The notes beneath the pieces were generated by a model, which saw only the letters and a program-made list of their open reading frames with translations, was not told the origin of the DNA and did not search any database. From the NCBI GenBank assembly GCA_021159265.1, contig JAGGSD010000014.1, forward strand, positions 1 to 7,972: a stretch of DNA of 7,972 bases, in the 5' to 3' direction. The position numbers and the translations under genes were made by a program. This document shows, piece by piece, positions 1 to 5,752 of the stretch (the first letter of the stretch is position 1; every line of letters starts with the position of its first letter). Source of the DNA: Syntrophobacterales bacterium. Lineage in GTDB: Bacteria > Desulfobacterota > Syntrophia > Syntrophales > UBA6807.

Positions 1-9
1 CGATATTGT

Positions 10-37
10 TTCGAGTTTCGATATTCGATATTCGGAT
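10..37. repeat. TTCGATA heptamer array downstream of flgH
   Basis: Four in-phase units: TTCGAGT, TTCGATA, TTCGATA and TTCGGAT. The 119 bases after the flgH stop otherwise show no gene start, terminator or promoter that I recognise. The only ATG-initiated frames there are very short. Confidence 0.75.
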
Positions 38-119
38 TTAAGTTTAGCAAGAACTAATCAGCCATAATGAAATTCTTTTGCCATTTTTGCACGAATTTTA
101 CAACTAAGCGCCTAATCTC

Positions 120-878
120 CTAAAACGGCCATACCCAATCCACGATTCGCGTCAGCCAGCCCGGTCTCATTTTATCATTAACTACACCCTCGCCTGTATA
201 AACAATACTTGCATCGGCAATGTACCGTGATGATATAATATTGTCCGAAGTGATATCTTCAGGCCTGATAATACCGGAAACAACAATATACTGGTCCTCG
301 GCATTTACAGTCAGCCGCCGTCTTCCCTCTATAGCCAGATTGCCATTGGAGAGTACTCTGACAACTCGTGCTGTTATTCTTGCCTCTAATTTTCCGTCTC
401 GGCTCGTTTTACCCTTGCCGGTAAGGCTGTTTTTAGAAGAACCGCCGACTTGAATTGACGGGAGAAGCCCTGCGGTATTTATATCTTCTCCGTCTGTAAG
501 ATCTTTATTTCTCCTGGCAATCTGTCTATCCAATCCCAGAAGGGAAGATATTCCCGCAAGAGTTTTGGTATCTCTTCCGGTAGTTGTGTTGGCGGAATTG
601 CTGCCCGAAGAATACTCGTCTATGACTATTGTGATGATATCATTGACATGCCTCGCTTTATTGTCGGTAAAGAGCGAATTTTTAGCGTTTTCACCTGGCC
701 AGATGGATCCTGTGGGCGGAGAGGATACTTTTTCCTCCGGAACAGGAATGAATTCACTTTTTTTTACCACATTAACATTTGAAGAACATCCGGCAATGAT
801 GAACAGGAAAAGGATACTTATCAAAACTATGTTGAATGACCGAGTGGCCGAGTAGTTGTTGATACTGTTTGATTTCAT
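120..878 (-). CDS. flgH: Flagellar L-ring lipoprotein FlgH
   Basis: FlgH forms the L-ring in the outer membrane, the bushing through which the flagellar rod passes. The 252-residue product starts with a basic stretch and a hydrophobic segment (about 15-29), then a lipobox I-A-G-C with the lipidated cysteine at residue 31. Family motifs follow: GSIW (57-60), SLFTDNKARHVNDIITIVIDE (68-88), the central GKGKTSRDGKLEARI part (154-168), and the conserved end with V-SGIIRPEDI, ISSRYIADA and a terminal WVWPF. Length fits the family once the signal peptide is allowed for. The ATG is one base after the flgA stop (TAA T ATG), and the ribosome binding site AAGGTAGG (887-894) lies inside the end of flgA, so the two are probably translationally coupled. 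The stop is TAG. It is the last complete gene of the run; the expected next gene, flgI, does not begin before the window edge. Confidence 0.97.
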   Translation of the reverse strand: MKSNSINNYSATRSFNIVLISILFLFIIAGCSSNVNVVKKSEFIPVPEEKVSSPPTGSIWPGENAKNSLFTDNKARHVNDIITIVIDEYSSGSNSANTTTGRDTKTLAGISSLLGLDRQIARRNKDLTDGEDINTAGLLPSIQVGGSSKNSLTGKGKTSRDGKLEARITARVVRVLSNGNLAIEGRRRLTVNAEDQYIVVSGIIRPEDITSDNIISSRYIADASIVYTGEGVVNDKMRPGWLTRIVDWVWPF

Positions 879-879
879 A

Positions 880-1617
880 TTAAAAACCTACCTTCACCAG
901 AGAATTACCCGTTACTCTGGCATAAATCACCTTTTTAGATGATATATTCCTGACCTTTATCAACTCTCCGTGCATTCCATCCTGCTCTGCCAGTCCGATG
1001 GTCGTTATTCTCATCGGACTGCTCTCAAAAATAATTTTTACGGGCTTTCCCCTCTTTACCATCGGTATGCTTCTCACCATGTTCCCGTTTATTTCGCTAT
1101 TCGGTTTAATACTGGCGCGAAGTTTCATGCCCACAACATCATCCAGGCTTGAAATGATATTTGAGGGCAAGCGGTTAAACCATTTTTTGACCAATCTGAC
1201 ATCACCGCGCTCAATCCTGACATTTCTATGAAGTGCCTTTGTGCTGACCACAACATCCATCAGCACCTCTATCCTCGCTCTGACCGTTTTTCCACTCAGA
1301 AATGCGCCATTTTCATAGCACCTCACGGTAAAGGAAGAATCTCCGATAAAATCCTCATTTCTTCTGCTCAGGACCCGACAGGTAATTTTTTTTCCTGCCA
1401 GTTTTAAATCGGACACCCTGCCGGGAAACTCCACCCGCACAGCGCCCTTCGGCCAGGGCATATTCTTTTCAATATATGTCCTGACATGCGCTTTTATCGT
1501 CTCACCTTTTATTACCGCCGCGGAAACCGCGCACAGATAACCGCTGGAGAGAAACAGGAAAACAGCACCCGCGATTAAGAAAAAAACCGTCTTGTGTATT
1601 TTACTTGACATTTTCAT
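880..1617 (-). CDS. flgA: Flagellar P-ring assembly chaperone FlgA
   Basis: FlgA is a periplasmic chaperone needed for FlgI to assemble into the P-ring. The 245-residue protein has a Sec signal peptide (hydrophobic about 10-30, probable cleavage near AVSA|A at 33-34), an N-terminal half of about 85 residues, a SAF-type domain (about 120-182: VVVSTKALHRNVRIERGDV, then DDVVGMKLRASIKPNSEI) and the conserved C-terminal part (about 186-245: VKRGKPVKIIFESSPMRITTIGLA, KVRNISSKKVIYARV). The frame is open back to a TTG at 1644, but the ATG at 1617 is preceded by AGGAGA (1628-1633) with 10 bases between, so I chose 1617; another ATG two codons later (1611) has worse spacing. It is separated from flgG by 152 bases dominated by heptamer repeats, while its stop is one base from flgH. 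The family match is made from motifs and from its place between flgG and flgH. Confidence 0.94.
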   Translation of the reverse strand: MKMSSKIHKTVFFLIAGAVFLFLSSGYLCAVSAAVIKGETIKAHVRTYIEKNMPWPKGAVRVEFPGRVSDLKLAGKKITCRVLSRRNEDFIGDSSFTVRCYENGAFLSGKTVRARIEVLMDVVVSTKALHRNVRIERGDVRLVKKWFNRLPSNIISSLDDVVGMKLRASIKPNSEINGNMVRSIPMVKRGKPVKIIFESSPMRITTIGLAEQDGMHGELIKVRNISSKKVIYARVTGNSLVKVGF

Positions 1618-1627
1618 CTGCAGCACG

Positions 1628-1633
1628 TCTCCT
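1628..1633 (-). promoter_or_regulatory. Ribosome binding site that decides the flgA start
   Basis: On the minus strand this reads AGGAGA, 10 bases before the ATG at 1617. It rules against the longer TTG start at 1644, which would place this site inside the gene. It is also the nearest Shine-Dalgarno-like site to flgA after the long AAGGAG-containing array at 1691-1773. Confidence 0.75.
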
Positions 1634-1658
1634 AACCCGGACAAACCGGAACCAAGAA

Positions 1659-1687
1659 GGATTAAGGGTTAAAGGATTAGAGGATTA
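1659..1687. repeat. Degenerate heptamer array, GGATTAA type
   Basis: About four loose copies of a GGATTAA-like unit (GGATTAA, GGGTTAA, AGGATTA, then GAGGATTA with one extra base) lie next to the much cleaner CCTTACT array. Together they fill most of the flgG-flgA gap. No coding function or promoter was recognised here. Confidence 0.7.
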
Positions 1688-1690
1688 TTT

Positions 1691-1773
1691 CCTTACTCCT
1701 TACTCCTTACTCCTTACTCCTTACTCCTTACTCCTTACTCCTTACTCCTTACTCCTTACTCCTTACTCCTTAC
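1691..1773. repeat. Perfect heptamer tandem repeat (CCTTACT)n abutting the flgG stop
   Basis: Eleven exact copies of CCTTACT (1691-1767) are followed by a six-base partial copy (1768-1773). On the transcribed strand the unit is AGTAAGG, so the mRNA carries repeated AAGGAG (a strong Shine-Dalgarno match) and repeated TAA. Since 7 is not a multiple of 3, TAA falls in all three frames. The flgG stop codon TAA (1772-1770) is itself part of the array. Perfect copies suggest recent expansion or active slippage, so copy number may vary between strains. Confidence 0.97.
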
Positions 1774-2552
1774 CTCTTAAGACCGTTGGCCATCTGCAGC
1801 ATGGAATCCGCCGTTTGAATCGCCTTTGAATTTATCTCGTATGCTCTTTGGCCCACGATCATTTTGACCATTTCATCCACAACATTTACATTTGACATCT
1901 CTAAAAAACGCTGTGAAATGGTGCCGTTTCCCTCTTCTCCGGGATTTCCGACAGTAGCGTCACCAGAGGCATCCGTCCTGTCATAGAGATTTCTCCCCAG
2001 GCTGGCAAGTCCGGCGGGGTTGGTAAACCTGGCAAGTTCTATCCTTCCGGTCGCCAGGGGATTGCCTTGCCCATCGGTTGCCGTCCATGTACCTCCGCTG
2101 TCAACGGTAAAATGTACCATTTCCATAGGTACGTCCACTGCAGGTATCAATTTAAGTCCTTCGGAATTACACAAAGAACCATCCTTATCAACCTTGAAAT
2201 TGCCTGCCCGTGTGTAAACAGTATGCCCATCATTATCAAGCTGGAAAAAGCCATCCCCTTCAATAGCAAAGTCGAACGCATTGTCAGTCTGCATATAATC
2301 ACCCTGACCAAACATTTTTTGAACAGCCACTGGTTTTACACCCATACCGATCTCTATGCCCACCGGCAATTGACTCCCGCCGGATGTCTCGGCCCCTGAC
2401 TTCGAATATACCTGATACATGAGATCCTGAAAATCGGCTCTGGCCTTTTTAAATCCCACGGTATTAATGTTGGCCAGGTTGTTCGCAACAACGTCCTGGC
2501 TTATCTGCTGCGCCTCCATGCCGGTTGCGGCCGTCCATAAAGCCTTTATCAT
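1770..2552 (-). CDS. flgG: Flagellar distal rod protein FlgG
   Basis: FlgG builds the distal rod, the shaft that crosses the periplasm and meets the hook inside the P- and L-rings. The 260-residue protein shows both family signatures. The N-terminal rod motif MIKALWTAATGMEAQQ with VVANNLANINTVGFKK covers about 1-36. The C-terminal motif begins LEMSNVNVVDEMVKMIVGQR and continues through AYEINSKAIQTADSML (217-252). The central YMQTDNAFDFAIEGDGFFQL is the usual FlgE/F/G core. Length equals the standard size of about 260. The ATG follows a good site (GGAGA at 2560-2563 with AATTAAC spacer). The stop TAA lies inside the CCTTACT heptamer array, but the C-terminal residues before it (MANGLKR) look normal for the family. 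The gene lies downstream of flgF, separated by 98 bases with two hairpins, and is expected to be read from the sigma-54 promoter before flgF. Confidence 0.99.
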   Translation of the reverse strand: MIKALWTAATGMEAQQISQDVVANNLANINTVGFKKARADFQDLMYQVYSKSGAETSGGSQLPVGIEIGMGVKPVAVQKMFGQGDYMQTDNAFDFAIEGDGFFQLDNDGHTVYTRAGNFKVDKDGSLCNSEGLKLIPAVDVPMEMVHFTVDSGGTWTATDGQGNPLATGRIELARFTNPAGLASLGRNLYDRTDASGDATVGNPGEEGNGTISQRFLEMSNVNVVDEMVKMIVGQRAYEINSKAIQTADSMLQMANGLKR

Positions 2553-2581
2553 GTTAATTCTCCATTCAGTCTTTGTTAAGG

Positions 2582-2622
2582 GATCAGGTGTCAGGGTTCA
2601 GAAATCAGAAAACCTGACACCT
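2582..2622. repeat. TCAGG-type heptamers and a 10-bp inverted repeat
   Basis: Four in-phase heptamers, GATCAGG, TGTCAGG, GTTCAGA and AATCAGA, run from 2582 to 2609. The first ones also form the left arm of a perfect 10-bp inverted repeat: AGGTGTCAGG (2586-2595) with CCTGACACCT (2613-2622). In the mRNA this would be a hairpin with a 17-base loop between flgF and flgG. There is no U-run, so it does not look like a terminator. Confidence 0.8.
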
Positions 2623-2624
2623 CT

Positions 2625-2648
2625 CTGATTGAGCTTTGGCTCAATCAG
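2625..2648. repeat. 10-bp hairpin just after the flgF stop
   Basis: CTGATTGAGC (2625-2634) and GCTCAATCAG (2639-2648) are perfect inverted copies around a TTTG loop. The hairpin begins two bases after the flgF stop codon on the transcript. No U-run follows on the minus strand, so it is more likely an mRNA 3'-end stabiliser or processing site than a terminator, since flgG downstream must still be transcribed. Confidence 0.8.
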
Positions 2649-2650
2649 GG

Positions 2651-3364
2651 TTACAGTTTCCCGATATGGTTTGTTGATAATCTATCCTGTTCCGATATAG
2701 TCTGAATCGCTTTCTGGTACGATTCAAAAGTGCGCTGTATATTGATCATATCAACCATTTCTTTTATAACCTGTACATTGGAAAGTTCAAAGTGCCCGGA
2801 TTGGACGCGCGCATTTCCTTCCTCTTCCGCGCCCGCCAGGTTATCAGGATTGCGGTAGAAACCCGCACTAAGCCTGACAAGGGCAGACGGTTCGCGAAAG
2901 CTGACGATCTTCAATGCATCAACTTCATTGCCGGCCACACTTATTAAGCCGTTTTCGCTTATTTGAATGTCGTTCCCCTCAATGACGATTTTTCCGCCTC
3001 TGCCAAGAACATAATCTCCGCCAAGGGTCGTCAGCACTCCATTTTCATTGAGGGTAAATCTTCCATCTCTTGTATAGGCAACGCCGTCTTTTGTCTGAAC
3101 AGCAAAAAATCCTTCTCCGTTTATTGCCAAATCCAGGACATTGCCGGTTTCCCGTATGCTCCCTGGGGAATAATCGACTGCCGTTACCGGTTTCTGGATG
3201 GGTTTGCCTTCACTTATTCCCCCTGCCACGTTCCCCTCTAAAAAGTGCGACAACCCTGCTTTGAACCCGGGGGTATTAACATTGGCAATATTATTCGCGG
3301 CGCAATTAAGCCGGGCAATCTGCCCTATAGCCGCATTTGCCAGTATTTCGATGCCGTCAATCAT
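2651..3364 (-). CDS. flgF: Flagellar rod protein FlgF (flagellar basal-body rod protein)
   Basis: FlgF is a rod component of the flagellar basal body, related to FlgG. The 237-residue protein begins with the rod-family signature (LANAAIGQIARLNCAANNIA, then NVNTPGFKA, to about residue 36). It has the shared core GSIRETGNVLDLAINGEGFFAV with YTRDGRFTLNENGVL, and ends with the C-terminal motif LSNVQVIKEMVDMINIQRTF continuing through YQKAIQTI (about 194-223). The clearly shorter length than FlgG and the position directly upstream of it support FlgF. A very strong ribosome binding site AGGAGG (3373-3378) lies 8 bases before the ATG. A sigma-54 promoter at 3398-3412 would give a 5' leader of only about 22 bases. 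This makes flgF the first gene of the flgFGAH transcription unit. Confidence 0.96.
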   Translation of the reverse strand: MIDGIEILANAAIGQIARLNCAANNIANVNTPGFKAGLSHFLEGNVAGGISEGKPIQKPVTAVDYSPGSIRETGNVLDLAINGEGFFAVQTKDGVAYTRDGRFTLNENGVLTTLGGDYVLGRGGKIVIEGNDIQISENGLISVAGNEVDALKIVSFREPSALVRLSAGFYRNPDNLAGAEEEGNARVQSGHFELSNVQVIKEMVDMINIQRTFESYQKAIQTISEQDRLSTNHIGKL

Positions 3365-3397
3365 ATTTCCCGCCTCCTCTTCTGTATGTGAAATAAA

Positions 3398-3412
3398 GCA
3401 ATTTACATGCCA
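3398..3412 (-). promoter_or_regulatory. Sigma-54 (RpoN) promoter of flgF-flgG-flgA-flgH
   Basis: The minus strand reads TGGCATGTAAATTGC, followed by TTT. This matches the sigma-54 consensus TGGCAY-N5-TTGC: the -24 GG (3411-3410) and the -12 GC (3399-3398) have exactly 10 bases between them. The predicted start is about 3386, only some 8 bases before the flgF Shine-Dalgarno. Sigma-54 control of rod/ring genes is established in several Gram-negative flagellar systems. An NtrC/FleQ-type activator site would be expected upstream (about 3450-3650), but none was recognised. Confidence 0.88.
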
Positions 3413-3420
3413 GATGGGCA

Positions 3421-3511
3421 GAGGTCATAGATCAGGAATCGGGGGGCGGGGCAGAAGGTGAGAAGATTAGAAAGGTAGAGGGATAGAAGATGAGACATCA
3501 GAGAATCAACA
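3421..3511. repeat. Highly degenerate purine-rich heptamer array
   Basis: Immediately upstream of the sigma-54 promoter, about 13 seven-base units can be read in one phase. Examples are GAGGTCA, TAGATCA, GGAATCG, and later TAGAAGA and TGAGACA. The units are much more diverged than in other arrays and the period weakens after about 3440, so this is weaker evidence. It occupies part of the 389-base gap between the FhlB-like gene and flgF. The rest of that gap (3512-3664) holds no recognised feature. Confidence 0.5.
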
Positions 3512-3664
3512 GCAGTGAACGTGTCCACTACTTTTATAAAACAGCCAACTGAATGGGAAAAATTTTCCTGTTCTAAACAAAATTGCCTGCCTCATGAAGC
3601 TACGTATCAGCTCAATAAACAGTGAATTACATTTTTGGAATGTTGGTCTCGATCCACGGTAAGC

Positions 3665-3770
3665 GTTCACTGAAGATTGAAATTAGAAATTGGAAATTGG
3701 GCCTTCATACTTTTGTACTGTTCTTCCCAATTTCTACTTTCCAATTTCAAGTTTCAAGCCGTGAACGGCT
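3665..3770. mobile_element. MITE-like palindromic element, copy A
   Basis: This 106-bp element is bounded by GTTCAC and GTGAAC. It is a large imperfect inverted repeat: about 25 bases of the left arm (3677-3701, rich in GAAATTG) pair with the right arm (3726-3750) with three mismatches. Copy B at 6428-6533 differs at only four positions. It encodes no protein. Small size, terminal inverted repeats and near-identical copies fit a miniature inverted-repeat transposable element; no target-site duplication could be identified with certainty. Its end (AAGCCG TGAA CGGCTT, 3756-3771) is a small hairpin and overlaps the 3' end of the FhlB-like gene. Confidence 0.8.
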
Positions 3771-4059
3771 TCTTACCTTCTGCCTCTCTGTACCGTTCAT
3801 TAACTGAATAAACAAAGGCCAGGATCTCAGCAACGGCTTTGTAAAGCTCAGGGGGGATCTGTTCATCTATCTCGAGCCGGCTCAGGATCTGTGCCAGGGC
3901 AGGATCTTCCTTTATCGGCACCTTATGTTCTTTCGCGAGTTCTATAATCTTTTCAGCAATAGCGCCCCGTCCCCTGGCTGTGACCCTAGGCGCCAGATCT
4001 CTTTTGCCATCATATTTCAGGGTAGCGGCAATTGTTGTCTTTTCTTTGTCTTTGTTCAT
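3754..4059 (-). CDS. fhlB: FhlB-like protein (stand-alone FlhB cytoplasmic domain, export switch family)
   Basis: The 101-residue soluble protein matches only the C-terminal cytoplasmic domain of FlhB/YscU export-gate proteins: ATLKYDGKRDLAPRVTARG (12-30), AEKIIELAKEHKVPIKEDP (35-53), and IDEQIPPELYKAVAEILAFV (64-83). FlhB cleaves itself at NPTH. Here the aligned positions 6-9 are E-K-T-T, so it cannot self-cleave; this is typical of FhlB/YlqH-type proteins, which are thought to stand in for the cleaved FlhB domain. It follows a FliK-like gene, and FliK signals to this domain in FlhB, so the pairing makes sense. The ribosome binding site is weak (CGGTGTTTTT before the ATG at 4059). The last five codons or so (KPFTA and TGA) come from MITE-like copy A, so the original C-terminus was probably replaced. 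The full FlhB is expected elsewhere. Confidence 0.9.
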   Translation of the reverse strand: MNKDKEKTTIAATLKYDGKRDLAPRVTARGRGAIAEKIIELAKEHKVPIKEDPALAQILSRLEIDEQIPPELYKAVAEILAFVYSVNERYREAEGKKPFTA

Positions 4060-4080
4060 AAAAACACCGGGCCGTTCAGA

Positions 4081-4178
4081 GGTTCAAGGTTCAAGGTTCA
4101 GGGTTACTGATTTTCTAATCTCCTGTCTCCCGTCTTCCGCCTTCGACGTTGGACATTCAATGTTCGATGTTCATCTTT
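4081..4178. repeat. Fourteen in-phase heptamers filling the fliK-like/fhlB gap
   Basis: Bases 4081-4178 divide into exactly 14 seven-base units without any insertion or deletion. The sequence drifts gradually: GGTTCAA twice, GGTTCAG, GGTTACT, then T/C-rich units (CTGTCTC, CCGTCTT), then CGACGTT, GGACATT, CAATGTT and CGATGTT. The array ends at the base next to the stop codon of the FliK-like gene (4179-4181) and occupies most of the 119-base gap. No ribosome binding or promoter motif was recognised inside. Confidence 0.8.
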
Positions 4179-5318
4179 TCACGCCAGAATATCCACGCCC
4201 TCCAGGGCAAACAGATTTTGAAACTCGCGATGCTCACTCTTTATCTTTAAATTGTCCTCCCCTGTCACACATTTCAGATAATTCATCTCATATCCCAGAG
4301 CCGTGAGCTTTTCTGCGAGTTCTTTCAGAAAAGGCCTGATAAAATCGCATATATTTTCATCCCCGCATTTCAATACGCAGCCTATTTTCTTTCTTTTAAT
4401 CTTTGTTTCGACAACAATATCACCCAGGACGTCCATGCTCAGCAGAAACAGGACTCTCTTCTCTTCCCAGTGGCCTTTACCCTTTGAATCACGATCTTCA
4501 AATTTTACAAATATCTCCGCCAGGCCCATATCCTCCGGGAACAGCAGCGGAATTTGAAACATATATTTGCCTTCATATTCCTGAAACAGATAATTTACCA
4601 CCTGATGAGAGTCGATTGCCTGCAGGGAAGAACGGACAAATCCGGCAAGTTTTCCCGCCACGGGAAGATTCCCGGTTTTCATCAACGATTGAAGTCTGCC
4701 GGATACCTTTGCCAAAAGTCCCTTCAGATCTTGAGATTCATTCCCTGCATTCATCGTACTGCCGGGTTTTCTTTTCAGTGCATCTCCCGGTTCCTTCTCC
4801 ATCAAATAACCGAATTTGTAGACATAATCTCTGAAAAAGAAAGGGTTTTTCAAACTTTCTCTGGAAAATATCAAAGATTTTAACATGTTTTGTATATTAC
4901 CGACATCTTCCTTTTCGAGACGCCCTGCAAGTTCACCTAATTTTTCAGGACTGAACCTGTCAATCCCCTCTGTAAAAAACTCAAAGAGGGCCTTCGGGTT
5001 TGAACGGAAGAATCTCAGATAATCAATCAACCTGGATTTTTGCGATATCTCATTCTGAACAATACGAAGGATGACCCCGGGATGCAGCTGCGCCACCCTT
5101 ACTGCAATCTTTCCGCCTTTCATGAGCGGCAGCCCTGAATACGCCGTAACCGGGATGTTTTTCAGTAAAATCAACGCCTTCCCATAATGAGCACTTTCCA
5201 CGATTTCTGCTTCCACCACTTCGCCAACGGAAAGAGGGGGCAAAGATTCCGCTTTCTTCTGAACTTGTAACAGGTGATTTAATTTATGGGATGCTATTGT
5301 GGGAGTGAGAATTTTCAT
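4179..5318 (-). CDS. FliK-like flagellar hook-length control protein (putative)
   Basis: The 379-residue protein has three visible parts. The N-terminal region (about 30-90) resembles the beta-rich N-terminal part seen in FliK/YlqG-like proteins: VGEVVEAEIVE, KALILLKNIPVTAYSGLPLMKGGKIAV. A helical, charged middle follows (95-245). The C-terminal region (about 253-352: FQIPLLFPEDMGLAEIFVKF, then ETKIKRKKIGCVLKC and RPFLKELAEKLTALGY) resembles the Flg_hook domain of FliK. FliK proteins are secreted, measure hook length and trigger the specificity switch through the FlhB cytoplasmic domain. The next gene here encodes exactly such a domain, as with the ylqG-ylqH type pair, which strengthens the call. 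There is no signal peptide or membrane segment. The ATG lies 35 bases inside the DUF2802-type gene, with only a weak site (GGAAAAAG), suggesting coupled translation. Sequence similarity to classical FliK is low, so the role is inferred. Confidence 0.65.
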   Translation of the reverse strand: MKILTPTIASHKLNHLLQVQKKAESLPPLSVGEVVEAEIVESAHYGKALILLKNIPVTAYSGLPLMKGGKIAVRVAQLHPGVILRIVQNEISQKSRLIDYLRFFRSNPKALFEFFTEGIDRFSPEKLGELAGRLEKEDVGNIQNMLKSLIFSRESLKNPFFFRDYVYKFGYLMEKEPGDALKRKPGSTMNAGNESQDLKGLLAKVSGRLQSLMKTGNLPVAGKLAGFVRSSLQAIDSHQVVNYLFQEYEGKYMFQIPLLFPEDMGLAEIFVKFEDRDSKGKGHWEEKRVLFLLSMDVLGDIVVETKIKRKKIGCVLKCGDENICDFIRPFLKELAEKLTALGYEMNYLKCVTGEDNLKIKSEHREFQNLFALEGVDILA

Positions 5319-5751
5319 TCTTTTTCCGATGGAGATCTAAGATAAGAGACACCTCTCCTTCAGTCAGGTTCAATGTATCGGCTATCTCTTTTTCGGTCAG
5401 ACCCTGGACAGCCTTTTTTATAACATCTTCATACTTATTTCCGCGGCTTGAATCTCCAGGTTTTTGATCTTCAAACCCGGCATCCGATTTTTCTATAAGA
5501 GTTCTCAATCGCCTCTCTTTTTCATTCAGGGCATATCCCATCTCCTTAACTTCATTCAAGGCCTGGAAAAGATAATCGGTGGAACGCCGGGAGTCTTCAA
5601 TCAGCTTCCTGAATTCAGAAAAACCTTCCGCGCTTATTTTCGGGTGGTTCTTTTTCTTTTCTCTGTTTACCGCCCTGATAAGAAATATAATGACAAGGCA
5701 CAGCGCTATATCAGCAACAATCTGAAGTCCCAGCATAAATTCTACTGTCAT
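5284..5751 (-). CDS. DUF2802-type membrane-anchored protein with C-terminal helix-turn-helix
   Basis: The 155-residue protein begins with one membrane segment (about 6-26, LGLQIVADIALCLVIIFLI) followed by basic residues (RAVNREKKK), so the remainder should be cytoplasmic. A helical, probably coiled-coil stretch covers 44-90. After a polar linker, residues 107-142 form a helix-turn-helix-like unit (YEDVIKKAVQGLTEKEIADT and LNLTEGEVSLIL). This layout matches the DUF2802 family found in flagellar/chemotaxis clusters of several Proteobacteria; its biochemical role is unknown. The ATG is one base after the stop of the coiled-coil gene (TGA G ATG) with AAGGG upstream, and its end overlaps the FliK-like gene by 35 bases, so all three are likely co-translated. 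The HTH looks like region 4 of the FliA encoded in the same cluster. DNA binding has not been shown and is only inferred. Confidence 0.75.
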   Translation of the reverse strand: MTVEFMLGLQIVADIALCLVIIFLIRAVNREKKKNHPKISAEGFSEFRKLIEDSRRSTDYLFQALNEVKEMGYALNEKERRLRTLIEKSDAGFEDQKPGDSSRGNKYEDVIKKAVQGLTEKEIADTLNLTEGEVSLILDLHRKKNENSHSHNSIP

Positions 5752-5752
5752 C

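Noticed and set aside
1..119. Start of flgI after flgH
   Set aside because: The minus-strand ATG frames here stop within a few codons and no FlgI signal peptide is seen; the region ends in a heptamer array.
1618..1644. TTG start at 1644 for flgA
   Set aside because: The AGGAGA site at 1628-1633 is well spaced for the ATG at 1617 and would be inside the gene with the TTG start.
1691..1773. CRISPR-like array
   Set aside because: Units are seven bases with no spacers; it is a simple tandem repeat.
3756..3771. Intrinsic terminator after the FhlB-like gene
   Set aside because: The AAGCCG/CGGCTT stem is only 6 bp and no U-run follows on the minus strand; it is better explained as the end of the MITE-like element.
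4403..4883. Two plus-strand open frames of 109-143 codons opposite the FliK-like gene
   Set aside because: They lie antisense to a well-supported gene, have no ribosome binding site or recognisable motif, and all other genes are on the minus strand.
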